Below are positions 51,361 through 60,621 of a DNA stretch of 64,000 bases, one piece after another. The stretch is from Bacillota bacterium (GTDB taxonomy: Bacteria > Bacillota > Clostridia > Lachnospirales > Cellulosilyticaceae): assembly GCA_023410675.1 (NCBI GenBank), contig JAEYPM010000110.1:1-64000 (forward strand), in the 5' to 3' direction. Each line of letters begins with the position of its first letter. Within the stretch, counting starts at the first letter, position 1. The notes under the pieces were generated by a model. That model ran no database searches and was not told where the DNA came from. It was given only the letters and a program-made list of their open reading frames with translations. The position numbers and the translations under genes were made by a program.

Positions 51361-52527
51361 TTATTCTAAAACTCCTGTTCCATCTACATCCACCTTAGCT
51401 GTAATTTCTACAGGAAATTCTTTAAATCCAGCACTTTCCCATGTATCCTTATATCTCTGCCACTTTTTTGGATGCTTACGATAAAACATTTTTCCAATTT
51501 TTAAAAAGTCTATATTATATGCCTTAGATGCATTTAGTGCTGCTTGTGCTTGAGCAACAACTTCCTTTTCAAGTAGTTTTTCTGCTTCCTGAATATTTCC
51601 CTTGTCAAATATGTTTCTATCTTCATCTGAAACATATTCAACAATATTTCCTTTGAGCATAACTTCAATCTCACATACCATCCGTCCATCTTTCTCCTTA
51701 AATTTCATACTACTTTTTTGTTTTTTCACAACATAAGTAAGATATTCATTATGGTACATAATCACAATGGGTGCTTCTTTGACTTCTCCCTGTACAAGAA
51801 GCTGCCCCCTAGTCACGTCCTTATCAAGAAAGGTTATGAGCTCATAGTCTTTAATTAAGGCTCCAGAGCTGATACTAAGCTGATTATCTTTGTCTACACT
51901 AAGCAAAGGAATAGTAGATATTTTGCTACCTTCCATTTCTTTAATAAAGTTGCCTAATAGCTGCTCTTTTGCGTAGCTAATGGGTCTTTCAATATTGTTA
52001 ACATATTTCATAACATAAAGACCTATTATTGGGTTTTGTGGATTGTTGGTCTCAACAATTTTCCCTGCTGTCTCTTTTGTTGCAAAAATCGGGGTACTTC
52101 TTGCTAGAAACCTCTTTCTTGTTATGGAGTCTATAGCTGCTTTAAAAAGCTTCTTATCTTTTATCAGTTCTTCACCTAATATTAAAGCCTTCGTATGGCT
52201 AAAAGTTACTGTATTTTGTGTTTTAGCTTCAAGATCGTCAATACTTGCAACGATACTCGGACTACTTACCTTAATAATGTTTTTAACGTCCTCTAGTAAA
52301 CTTTCAGAACCTGAAAGCTTACTTATATCGGGAATACTATAGGTAACCTTGTACCGGTCTCTTTCTGCTGGTTTTTCTAAGGGATCAACAATTTGATTCT
52401 TATCAATAGCAAGTTCTAAAATAATATATCTGTCATTGATCTCAACACTGTCCCAACATCCACTGAGTATTATTGATGTGGTTATAAGCATAGGGATGAT
52501 CAAACTAAATTTACTAAGTTTTTTCAA
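51361..52527 (-). CDS. gerKC: Ger(x)C-family germination lipoprotein
   Basis: C subunit of a spore germinant receptor, held to the outer face of the spore inner membrane. 388 aa; lipobox LSGC with lipidated C24; family motifs GCWDSVEINDRYIILELAID near the N-terminus and VVAQAQAALNASKAYNIDFL near the C-terminus. The start is TTG 52527, overlapping the gerKB stop (TTGA) with GGGAG seven bases upstream. Last gene of the gerK operon. Confidence 0.9.
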   Translation of the reverse strand: MKKLSKFSLIIPMLITTSIILSGCWDSVEINDRYIILELAIDKNQIVDPLEKPAERDRYKVTYSIPDISKLSGSESLLEDVKNIIKVSSPSIVASIDDLEAKTQNTVTFSHTKALILGEELIKDKKLFKAAIDSITRKRFLARSTPIFATKETAGKIVETNNPQNPIIGLYVMKYVNNIERPISYAKEQLLGNFIKEMEGSKISTIPLLSVDKDNQLSISSGALIKDYELITFLDKDVTRGQLLVQGEVKEAPIVIMYHNEYLTYVVKKQKSSMKFKEKDGRMVCEIEVMLKGNIVEYVSDEDRNIFDKGNIQEAEKLLEKEVVAQAQAALNASKAYNIDFLKIGKMFYRKHPKKWQRYKDTWESAGFKEFPVEITAKVDVDGTGVLE

Positions 52528-53621
52528 CTGTTATCTCCCGCCTTTCTTAGTTTTGCAATAAGCCATAGCAAGCAAGGTATAGGAAATAAAAACCACACGC
52601 CAAAATAGCGTTGAAAGGCTACATAATATTTGTACGTATTAATAAGACTATCTGGAATCATAGCCACAAAATAAATGATTGGTATCAGTGGCAAAATAGA
52701 TATATTTTCCCTTTTAAAACCAAAACTACGGCTAATCAAAAAGCCTGAAAAAAACAATCCTGAAGCTACATACATAAACACACTAAGCACCCACGAAGTC
52801 ATCATCAGCACTTCTTGATTTTCTACAAATGAACCCGGAAACTCTATGCTTTGCATTAGTGTCAGTACAGGCCATATATATCTTTTTGACTCTTCCATGC
52901 CAATAGCTGTATAAGTCATCATGACAACAAGTGTCTGTATAAGTATGGTGATAATAACAGCCCATATACATGCCTTATTAGCCTTTTCTTGTTTTTTCAT
53001 TAGCCCTGCTAAAAGCAACATAAATTCCATTGGTGCAAAGGTAAGGCTTATATAGTAAGCACCCTTTACTATACTCTTTGCATCTGATTGAAATATGGGT
53101 AAAAGCTCGTAATAATCTGTTTTTACTATGATGAGTCCAAGCACTATGGCAAGGGGTATAAAGACAAAATAAACGAGTAGCTCTGCAGTACGTCCTGTGG
53201 CCTCTATACCCGATTTTACTAAATAACCTGCTGTAAGAAGTAGTGTAATCATAATGACAGCTAAAGGCGTTTTAGGAAGCATCACTTCAGAAATCATTTC
53301 ACCAAACATTCTAAGCTCAAGTCCTATACTTATAATAATTTTAATGAGAAAGGCAAAGATAATAAGCCTTCCTATAGATTTTGGCAAAATCTTTGGAATA
53401 AACTCTACTAAACTATCTCCTTTAAATTGATTAGTGAGTGCTATAATAACCAAAGCATATATTAGCACCAAAGGCAAAGCAGCTAGAGGCAGAAGATAAC
53501 CATCTACGCCTACCTGATAAGCTGCTATTCTTGGTAGTAAGAGTACAGATATATTAAACATCTGTAATATGAGCATAAAACGTACTTGCCTTACAGATAT
53601 TTCTCCATTGTGTATAAACAT
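52524..53621 (-). CDS. gerKB: GerAB-type spore germination permease
   Basis: B subunit of the germinant receptor, an APC-superfamily membrane protein that binds the germinant. 365 aa with ten predicted helices; LPRIAAYQVGVDGYLLP in helix 1 region and LELRMFGEMISEVMLPKTPL are family-typical. AGGAGTGACCTG precedes the ATG. 29 bases after gerKA; overlaps gerKC by four bases. Confidence 0.9.
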   Translation of the reverse strand: MFIHNGEISVRQVRFMLILQMFNISVLLLPRIAAYQVGVDGYLLPLAALPLVLIYALVIIALTNQFKGDSLVEFIPKILPKSIGRLIIFAFLIKIIISIGLELRMFGEMISEVMLPKTPLAVIMITLLLTAGYLVKSGIEATGRTAELLVYFVFIPLAIVLGLIIVKTDYYELLPIFQSDAKSIVKGAYYISLTFAPMEFMLLLAGLMKKQEKANKACIWAVIITILIQTLVVMMTYTAIGMEESKRYIWPVLTLMQSIEFPGSFVENQEVLMMTSWVLSVFMYVASGLFFSGFLISRSFGFKRENISILPLIPIIYFVAMIPDSLINTYKYYVAFQRYFGVWFLFPIPCLLWLIAKLRKAGDNS

Positions 53622-53650
53622 CAGGTCACTCCTATTTGTTTTGTCTATTC

Positions 53651-55324
53651 TTAGTTTGTTGTATCACTTTCTTGATTTGTTGTATCACTATCTGGCCCTG
53701 GTGGCGTGTCTTGTGGATTATGAGAAAAATTTCCGCCCCCGCTATTATGATCTGTTTGATTTTTTAGTCTTAATCTACATTTTTGCCTGTCTCTAGCATA
53801 GATAGGCCGTGTATTTTGCATAAAGGTCGGAAAGCGAATAAAGGTATCCTTCAAATCCCCAAATTTATTAAGCTCAGAAATATTATATGGTGCCATAAAA
53901 GGTGTTTTAAAACTCTCTAGTGAAGCAAGATGAACCATCAGAAGTAAAAAAGCAATGAGAAAGCCATATAAACCGAGCAGTGCTGATAAAGCTATAAATA
54001 AATATCTTGTTAGAGTAAAGGCAGATATTAGGTTATAATCGGGTATTGCAAAGCTTGATATTGCAGTAAGTGCAACAATAATAACAATCATAGGACTAAT
54101 TATTTTTGCATCTACTGCTGCTTGTCCTATTATAATTCCTCCAACTAGACCTATAACATGCCCTATGGCTCCTGGAATCCTGATCCCAGCTTCTCGAAAA
54201 AGCTCAAATGCAAGTTCCATAATAATAATTTCAACAACAGTGGTGAATGTGATGCCTTCTCTTGAGGCTGCTATAGAAATGGCAAAGGGTGTGGGAAGCA
54301 TGGCTGTTTGAAAGTTAAGGGTAGCTATATAAAGCCCTGGCAAAGTAAACGCTAAGAAAGAAACAAGATATCTAAGTAACCTTGTATAGCTCATAATGTG
54401 CCATCTTTGATAATAATCTTCAGAGGCTTGATAAAAGCTATTCAGTGTAGTGGGAACGATAATAGCAGCAGGAGAATTGTCAACAATAATGGCAACCTTC
54501 CCCTCAAGCAAACTAGAAGCTACCTTGTCTGGTCTTTCTGTAGCTTGGGTCTGGGGAAATGGACTCTTCCAACTATCCTCAATAAGCTGCTCAATATAGC
54601 CGCTATCATATATTGCATCAATCTCATACTTGTTTAGTCTTCTAAAGACCTCTTCAAGTAGTTCTGGTTTTGCAATATCTTCTACATACATTACCGCTAT
54701 GTCTGTGCGACTTCTTGTGCCAAAACTGATCATCTTTACTTTAAGTTTTGTATCTCTTATACGTCTTCTTACTAATACAGTGTTAAAGCGTATGGTTTCA
54801 GTAAAACCATCTTTAGGCCCTCTAACTACTGACTCAGATTCTGACTCAGCAATTCCTCTAGCTGGCCATCCTCTTGTAGCCATAACAATTACCTTTTCAC
54901 TTTTATCTACAAATAGAGCTGTATCTCCTGACAGGATTGCTTTTATTGCATCATCCATTTTATCTACTTCCTTAATATCAAAGGTAGCAGAAAAATGTTG
55001 CATAACAATCTCTGTAGGTGTTTTATCACTTTGAAGAATTTCTCCATTTAAGTTTTTGTAGTCAATAATACGTGTTAGGAAAAATTCTTCTATCGTGTTT
55101 CGGTTAACCATACCATCTATATACACACCATATATTTTTATGGGCTGCATACCCCCTATTTCAACTTTTCTTTTGACCACGTCCATACAGTCTTTAAAAA
55201 GTATTTCTATATTTTCAATATTTTTATCAAGCTCCTTAAATATAGGAAGGGTAATCTCATTTTCTATGCCATGAAATGGTCCTTCAGCTGTTATTGTCAT
55301 TTGCTGTTTGTTATTATGTTTCAT
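53651..55324 (-). CDS. gerKA: GerA-family spore germination protein
   Basis: A subunit of the germinant receptor. 557 aa: soluble N-terminal half (about 25-300), then about five helices at 305-470. Visible family blocks: VKRKVEIGGMQPIKIYGVYI, GDTALFVDKSEKVIVMATRG, RGPKDGFTETIRFNTVLVRR, EGKVAIIVDNSPAAIIVPTT and FREAGIRIPGAIGHVIGLVG. The C-terminal tail is rich in Asn, Pro, Ser and Thr (HNPQDTPPGPDSDTTNQESD). The start is ATG 55324 behind AAGGAGAGGG; the longer frame overlaps the small upstream gene. Confidence 0.93.
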   Translation of the reverse strand: MKHNNKQQMTITAEGPFHGIENEITLPIFKELDKNIENIEILFKDCMDVVKRKVEIGGMQPIKIYGVYIDGMVNRNTIEEFFLTRIIDYKNLNGEILQSDKTPTEIVMQHFSATFDIKEVDKMDDAIKAILSGDTALFVDKSEKVIVMATRGWPARGIAESESESVVRGPKDGFTETIRFNTVLVRRRIRDTKLKVKMISFGTRSRTDIAVMYVEDIAKPELLEEVFRRLNKYEIDAIYDSGYIEQLIEDSWKSPFPQTQATERPDKVASSLLEGKVAIIVDNSPAAIIVPTTLNSFYQASEDYYQRWHIMSYTRLLRYLVSFLAFTLPGLYIATLNFQTAMLPTPFAISIAASREGITFTTVVEIIIMELAFELFREAGIRIPGAIGHVIGLVGGIIIGQAAVDAKIISPMIVIIVALTAISSFAIPDYNLISAFTLTRYLFIALSALLGLYGFLIAFLLLMVHLASLESFKTPFMAPYNISELNKFGDLKDTFIRFPTFMQNTRPIYARDRQKCRLRLKNQTDHNSGGGNFSHNPQDTPPGPDSDTTNQESDTTN

Positions 55325-55334
55325 ATCCCTCTCC

Positions 55335-55529
55335 TTATAAAAACGAAATGATATAGGATGCGACTGCAAAAAAGATGTAAAAATATCCTGATAGTTTTAC
55401 GAATTTGGATTCACGATCCATTTCATAGATTTCTTTAAGATTGATGCTTTGTATGCATACCATATAAATTCCTATAAGAAGCATCATAAGTACACTATAA
55501 ATTGAAAAAATGTTTTGCATGTGAGACAT
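55335..55529 (-). CDS. Small two-helix membrane protein at the head of gerK
   Basis: 64 aa with two membrane segments (about 9-27 and 46-63) around a charged loop (LKEIYEMDRESKF). AAGGGG lies seven bases before the ATG, and gerKA begins 10 bases after its stop, so it is real and co-transcribed. It resembles the small CLC_0170-type proteins found beside clostridial gerKA genes; that link is from memory and moderate. Function unknown. Confidence 0.65.
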   Translation of the reverse strand: MSHMQNIFSIYSVLMMLLIGIYMVCIQSINLKEIYEMDRESKFVKLSGYFYIFFAVASYIISFL

Positions 55530-55581
55530 AGGATAACCCCTTGCTTACTTATTTTTATCTCTAACATTATTTGCAATTTAC

Positions 55582-55629
55582 AAAAAAATATCCCTGCCAT
55601 ATGATTCCTATTGGAAAGGCAGGGATATT
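55582..55629 (-). terminator. Terminator of the FHA-protein gene
   Basis: AATATCCCTGCC / GGCAGGGATATT stem (55587-55598 and 55618-55629), followed on the minus strand by TTTTTTT. It separates the FHA/ATPase pair from gerK. Confidence 0.9.
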
Positions 55630-55654
55630 ATACTCTTTATTTTTATTTAATTTT

Positions 55655-57475
55655 TTATTTCACAAACATGTATTCAATACTATTTTCTGAAAATGCAATA
55701 GCAAAGGCAATTCTATCATTTTGACGAAGTGGATAGAGCTTTCCTGCTATGATCTTACTACCGTTTAGGTAAGTTCCATTTCCAGATCCTAAATCACAAA
55801 GATAATAGTCATCTCCACGTTTTTCTATTTTAGCATGGATCTTGCTAATAGGCTTAATCTCTGAGCCAAATTCAATCGTTGACTGTTGATAGCCTAAAGA
55901 TTCATCATGTCTACCTATAGTACACACACCGCCCTCAAAACTCAAAGGAATTTGTCTTGGAAGATTGTATTTACTATTTTCTTTTACCCTATTTAATACA
56001 GGCTCGCCTGTTGTATCTGGCACAAGTTGATTTGGTAGCACATCTTCATGATTTGCATAAGCTGAAGAATCTTTGCTCCCTTTAGTTTGAGCTGAAAACA
56101 TTGTTTCAAATAAATTTCTTTTCTTAGCATTTGACTTAAAGGTTGATGTTGGTGGTTTTTCAGCAAGAGCACTATGCACTACTGGTTTAGGTCTTTCCTC
56201 AGTCTGTTCTGCAGGTTCTACCTGCGAAAAACTGGGAGTGGATGTCTTTGTTGTTTCATTTTGCTTAGTAAGCTCTAAATTTTTTTTAACGCTATTTGTT
56301 TGACTAGCGGTTTGTTGATTAGTGGTTTGTTGATTAGTGGTTTGTTGATTAGCGACCCTCCCATTAGGAGCGGGCTGGCTAGGTGTTAATTGGTTTGTTA
56401 CCTGACCACTAGGCTGTGGTTGACTAGGTGGTTGCTGCCCAGGAGTTGGTTGACCAGAAAGTGCCTGCTGCGTCTCTACATTTTTAACAACATCAAGTCT
56501 TGATGCAAAAGAATTCCCTTGATTAGGCGTTTTTCCCGCTCCACCACGAAGTCTTGATTCAAAGCTTGATCTGCCTTCTGATTTTTGCCCAGGCGCAGGT
56601 GGTACTGGTGGTACTGGTGGTACTGGTGGTGCTGCTTGTGGGGGCACTGGTGGTGTTGCTGGAGTAGCTTGTGGCGTAGGTGGTACTGGCGGTGCTGCTT
56701 GCGGTGGCACCGGTGGCACTGCTGAAGCAGCTTGTTGTTGTGGCACTGGTGGCACTGGTGGCACTGGTGGCACTGGTGGTACTGCTGCACTGCCTTGTGT
56801 TGTATCATCTTTTTTAACAGTCTCTGGGTTTGCTTGTGCTCCTGGCTGCTTAGATGTAAAACGTGCACCTCTTTGCTGAGGCTGTTCTACAATATCCAGT
56901 GCATAAAGTGCCTTTTCACGCATTGTTGCAAACTCAACGAGCATTTCTTTTATTTCATTAATAGAAAAGGTAGGCTTGTAAAAATATTTGTAAAGCCTAA
57001 GCTGAATGTCTCCTCCACTTGAACTATCACATTTTTCTAGAACAGAGATAAAAAACTGCTTAATATCTGTTTCTTTGGATTGATAACTTTTTAATGGTAT
57101 GTAAATAAGGCTAAGTTTTTTTGATTCTTTATCAATATAAACATATTTTGCATCAAAATAAAAACCTGTATTTTTCAAGAACCAGTCTTCACATTCCTCA
57201 ATCCAAAAAATTGTATTACTATACATTTCAAGCACATCATCAATCAAAAGATTACCCGCAAATCTTTCTAGGTTGATTGTATTTTCAGGAATCTTATAAG
57301 TTATGCTTGTATCTTTATTTTTTTCTGGGTCAAGAGCTATAATAAACTCTGGCTTTGCCCATTTAAGAGCTTTATAGGATATTTTATCAATTTCGTCTTT
57401 GTTATCTATATCAAATGCTAAGTAATTACTACCACTTTCAGAATATGACTTAAAGTCGATCATAAACTTTGTCAT
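55655..57475 (-). CDS. FHA-domain protein with proline-rich linker
   Basis: 606 aa cytoplasmic protein. N-terminal domain of about 190 residues (resembles the DUF6382 region seen before FHA domains in Clostridia; moderate). Then a long low-complexity linker: PPVPP repeats at about 225-300 and NQQTT/SQP-rich sequence at about 330-390. The C-terminal FHA domain (about 510-606) shows CTIGRHDE, ISKIHAKIE and DLGSGNGTYLNG, the phosphothreonine-binding residues. The start is ATG 57475 behind AGGGGGG. It is paired with the CpaE-like ATPase gene 63 bases upstream. Confidence 0.8.
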   Translation of the reverse strand: MTKFMIDFKSYSESGSNYLAFDIDNKDEIDKISYKALKWAKPEFIIALDPEKNKDTSITYKIPENTINLERFAGNLLIDDVLEMYSNTIFWIEECEDWFLKNTGFYFDAKYVYIDKESKKLSLIYIPLKSYQSKETDIKQFFISVLEKCDSSSGGDIQLRLYKYFYKPTFSINEIKEMLVEFATMREKALYALDIVEQPQQRGARFTSKQPGAQANPETVKKDDTTQGSAAVPPVPPVPPVPPVPQQQAASAVPPVPPQAAPPVPPTPQATPATPPVPPQAAPPVPPVPPVPPAPGQKSEGRSSFESRLRGGAGKTPNQGNSFASRLDVVKNVETQQALSGQPTPGQQPPSQPQPSGQVTNQLTPSQPAPNGRVANQQTTNQQTTNQQTASQTNSVKKNLELTKQNETTKTSTPSFSQVEPAEQTEERPKPVVHSALAEKPPTSTFKSNAKKRNLFETMFSAQTKGSKDSSAYANHEDVLPNQLVPDTTGEPVLNRVKENSKYNLPRQIPLSFEGGVCTIGRHDESLGYQQSTIEFGSEIKPISKIHAKIEKRGDDYYLCDLGSGNGTYLNGSKIIAGKLYPLRQNDRIAFAIAFSENSIEYMFVK

Positions 57476-57538
57476 TACAAATTTCCCCCCTATATCGATC
57501 ATTATCTTAATGTGCTTAGTTCGTTAGTTAACGATGCA

Positions 57539-58576
57539 CTACTTGTTGATTATGTAGTTTTGTGCTATTACTTCGCACATTTCCAAAGGATCCTCCATAC
57601 TTAATTCATCAATTCGGCTAATAACTTCTATACCTGTACTGTTATCAGCACTAGCACTACGATTCATAAGTAACTTTAACTTAGATCTAATAGGGCCTAC
57701 GATATCCTCTGACATTAAAAATTTGTTTACTTTATGCATGGTTGTTGCATTATCTCTTGCAACAACAATAACCTTGTCTGCTAAATTAAATAGACATCGG
57801 TTAATACTGGAAAGTCCTGTACTTGTATCAATGAAAACAGCATTAGAAATACCACCTTCAGTTAATCTTTCAACAAGTGCTGTAATCTGTTCCTCAGTTA
57901 TTGTTCTTAATACATTAACATCTTTAAACTGAGAAAAATACATAACACCTGTTTTAATATCCACTTGTTTTGCTTCATTTATTCTAAGTTCCTGTATTTT
58001 TGCTTCATTAATCTTAAATTCTGTTTCTCTTTTCTTTGAAAACTCAGAAAGTACGTCCCCAATACCGGCTCCTTCTCTTGGTCTAAAGTAGAAGTGCGTG
58101 CTTTCAAAATCTTCTAAGTTAAGATAAAAGGCTTTTTTGCCCATCTTTGCATAAGCAATAGCCATGGATAAGGCAACTGTTGTTTTCCCAACGCCTCCAG
58201 CTGGTGAATAAACACAACAGATTGTCGGCTGATTACTTTTCGCTTCTTCATATTCCTTTGCAATATACTCAATAATGTTAGTAATTCGAGTAAACTTATT
58301 AATTACTCGTATTTCTACCTCTGGCATATGCTGAACTTCATCTTCATCTTTAAGAAGGACACTGAGTATAACATTTTTGTATGTAATTGTCTCATCATAC
58401 AAATCTGGTGCACAAAGAAGTATATCATATTTCTTTTTCTTTAAAGCATCACTCAGTTCATCTTTATCTGTATACTTAAGTATATTATATGTTCCCACTT
58501 CTTTTTTTTGTATATACTGCTCAAGTCTTTCAATATACTCACTATCAGTATCAGCTATAATTAAATTCATTGCCAT
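57539..58576 (-). CDS. CpaE/MinD-like P-loop ATPase
   Basis: 345 aa. Residues 1-115 look like a degenerate receiver domain (NLIIADTDSEYIERLEQYI, DILLCAPD). Residues about 116-345 form a deviant-Walker ATPase: SPAGGVGKTTVALSMAIAYA at 124-143, FIDTSTGLSS (Walker B region), DKVIVVARDNATT. This architecture is that of CpaE, which positions pili or secretion complexes; no pilus or secretion gene is nearby. Paired with the FHA protein. The 233-base gap before it (58577-58809) is very AT-rich with no clear element. Confidence 0.8.
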   Translation of the reverse strand: MAMNLIIADTDSEYIERLEQYIQKKEVGTYNILKYTDKDELSDALKKKKYDILLCAPDLYDETITYKNVILSVLLKDEDEVQHMPEVEIRVINKFTRITNIIEYIAKEYEEAKSNQPTICCVYSPAGGVGKTTVALSMAIAYAKMGKKAFYLNLEDFESTHFYFRPREGAGIGDVLSEFSKKRETEFKINEAKIQELRINEAKQVDIKTGVMYFSQFKDVNVLRTITEEQITALVERLTEGGISNAVFIDTSTGLSSINRCLFNLADKVIVVARDNATTMHKVNKFLMSEDIVGPIRSKLKLLMNRSASADNSTGIEVISRIDELSMEDPLEMCEVIAQNYIINK

Positions 58577-58809
58577 CTAATAATCACCTCATCCATTCTT
58601 TGTATTTATTAATGTCTGGAAGGAAACCCCCATTATTCCCCAAACTTGCTTATGAATAACAATTGTATGGTTTACTATTATTAATTATCTTTATATTATA
58701 TATTAAATGCAATTAAAAATAAATGTATTATCATAAATTTGATAAATATACTATAATAATAGAAGTTTATTTGGATTTCATAGTCATTTTTACCAAATAC
58801 ATTCTGTGT

Positions 58810-60297
58810 TTATTCATTTAATCGCCAATATAATTTTGTTAAATTGTAGATTTTAATGGCTAAGTCATCTGTAAGGGCATTTTTTTTCATACGCCATACC
58901 CAATTCCCATGCGTCGTGGAAGGCCTATTCATCCTAGCTTCATTTCCAAGTCCAAGAAAATCTTGCATTTGTGTAATGGCTAGATCTGCTACACTACTCC
59001 ATGCCCCCCTAATAAATCCCCAATAATATCCCTCCTCCTTTGATAAATTAAGATAGCTCGTTGCATGCATCACTTCACTCCTATCTCCTGTTTTTTGTAT
59101 CCATCCCATAACGGTATCATTGTCATGAGTGCCTGTATACACAACACAATCATGTGTATATTGATGTGGCAGATAATCACTTGCTTCATTCACAGAAAAT
59201 GCAAACTGTAAAACCTTCATTCCAGGAAAACCTGTTTCTTTTTTAAATTCTTTAACCTCCTTTGTTAAGTAACCTAGATCCTCAGCAATAACATTAATAT
59301 TGCCAAGCTCTTTTTCTATTTGTTTAAAAAGTTCACTTCCTACACCTTTTGCCCACCTTCCTGAAGATGCATCTTTGTCTCCAAAAGGTACTTCCCAATA
59401 AGACTCAAATCCTCTAAAATGATCTATTCTAATCATATCATAAAGCTTAAGACTTTCACTAATTCTATGGATCCACCATCTATAATCTGTATTTTTAAGA
59501 TAGTCCCAGTCATATACAGGATTACCCCATAACTGACCTGTTGTTGAGAATGCATCTGGTGGACATCCAGCCACTACTATTGGCCTTTTATCTTTATCTA
59601 ATTTAAAAAGCTCAGAATTTGCCCATGTATCACTGCTATCTGCTGCAACATAAATAGGAATGTCCCCTATTATTTTGATACCAAGGTTATTGACATATTT
59701 CTTTAGCCTATCCCACTGTTTAAAAAACACATATTGAATGAAAATCCAGTAATTGATCTCATCCTCTAATAATACTGTGTAAGCCTCAACTGCCTCTTTC
59801 GTTCTAAGGCGAATATTCGGTTCCCACTCCTGCCAGCTAAGCAACTTGTGTTTAGTCTTTACTGCCATATAAAGGCTATAGTCTTCTATCCATAACGCTT
59901 TTTCTTTTCTGAAGTTTAAAATTTCGTCATCTAGCTTTCCCTTACTTTTTTCATAAGCTATGCGTAGTATCCAAAACTTTGTATTAAAAAGTCTAGAATA
60001 ATCAACTGCTTCGTGTTGTTCATTACAAATACACTTTTCATAATCTTGCTTATTTAAAAGTCCATCTTCTTTCAAAAGATCAAAGTCTATAAAATAAGGG
60101 TTGCCAGCAAATGCCGAAAAACATTGGTAAGGCGAATCACCATACGAAGTATGACCTAAAGGAAGAATCTGCCAATAGCCAAGTCCCGCCTTTTTTAAAA
60201 AATCTGCATATTCATAGGCTTCTTTCCCAAGTGTACCTATACCATAATCACCTGGTAAAGATGATATATGCATAATAACGCCACTGCCTCTTTTCAT
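58810..60297 (-). CDS. malQ: 4-alpha-glucanotransferase
   Basis: Amylomaltase (GH77) that transfers alpha-1,4-glucan segments. 495 aa: RGSGVIMHISSLPGDYGIGT at the N-terminus, WQILPLGHTSYGDSPYQ, MIRIDHFRGFESYWEVP with the nucleophile Asp, VIAEDLGYLT with the acid/base Glu and GTHDNDTVMGW with the third Asp. AAGGAG precedes the ATG. Monocistronic; no clear terminator was seen downstream. Confidence 0.95.
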   Translation of the reverse strand: MKRGSGVIMHISSLPGDYGIGTLGKEAYEYADFLKKAGLGYWQILPLGHTSYGDSPYQCFSAFAGNPYFIDFDLLKEDGLLNKQDYEKCICNEQHEAVDYSRLFNTKFWILRIAYEKSKGKLDDEILNFRKEKALWIEDYSLYMAVKTKHKLLSWQEWEPNIRLRTKEAVEAYTVLLEDEINYWIFIQYVFFKQWDRLKKYVNNLGIKIIGDIPIYVAADSSDTWANSELFKLDKDKRPIVVAGCPPDAFSTTGQLWGNPVYDWDYLKNTDYRWWIHRISESLKLYDMIRIDHFRGFESYWEVPFGDKDASSGRWAKGVGSELFKQIEKELGNINVIAEDLGYLTKEVKEFKKETGFPGMKVLQFAFSVNEASDYLPHQYTHDCVVYTGTHDNDTVMGWIQKTGDRSEVMHATSYLNLSKEEGYYWGFIRGAWSSVADLAITQMQDFLGLGNEARMNRPSTTHGNWVWRMKKNALTDDLAIKIYNLTKLYWRLNE

Positions 60298-60341
60298 GAT
60301 GCCACTCCTTAGAAAATTCTAAATAACACACGAATATCAAC

Positions 60342-60495
60342 GAATTCATAGAGCATAGTCTATCTACATATGAATTCCAATGAATCTACATAGCATTGAA
60401 CAATGACGTGTAGATTCGAATGAATTCACATAGTATAATCTATATTCATATGAATTCCAATGAATCTACATAGCATTGAACAATGGCATGTAGAT
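60342..60495. repeat. Two-unit array of palindromic elements (A-B-A-B)
   Basis: The 324-base gap between malQ and the stalk-protein gene holds two ~78-80-base direct repeats. Each has hairpin A (GAATTCATA.../...TATGAATTC; 60342-60375 and 60420-60455) and hairpin B (GAATCTACA.../...TGTAGATTC; 60380-60415 and 60460-60495). Copies of B differ at only two or three bases. A related single A-type element is at 50459-50504. Looks like a non-coding dispersed palindromic repeat family. Confidence 0.75.
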
Positions 60496-60621
60496 TCTAT
60501 ATATAGTATATCATCTTTTTATCATTTTATCATAGTGTTATTTATAATATTTACTTCAATTAACCGCTGTGTTAATATTAAGAATATAATGCAAATATAA
60601 TAAGGAAAGGACGTATTGTGA

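Noticed and set aside
55530..55600. Sigma-G/sigma-F promoter for the gerK operon
   Set aside because: A GGATA and a GCAAATAATG-like sequence occur at about the right spacing, but each has a mismatch and the first overlaps the FHA-gene terminator. Too weak to list.
56732..57022. Plus-strand Trp/His-rich reading frame (WHWWHWWHWW)
   Set aside because: It is the antisense shadow of the proline-rich linker of the FHA protein, with no ribosome site.
60342..60495. CRISPR array
   Set aside because: Only two units, the repeats are themselves two different palindromes, there are no unique spacers of regular length, and no cas genes.
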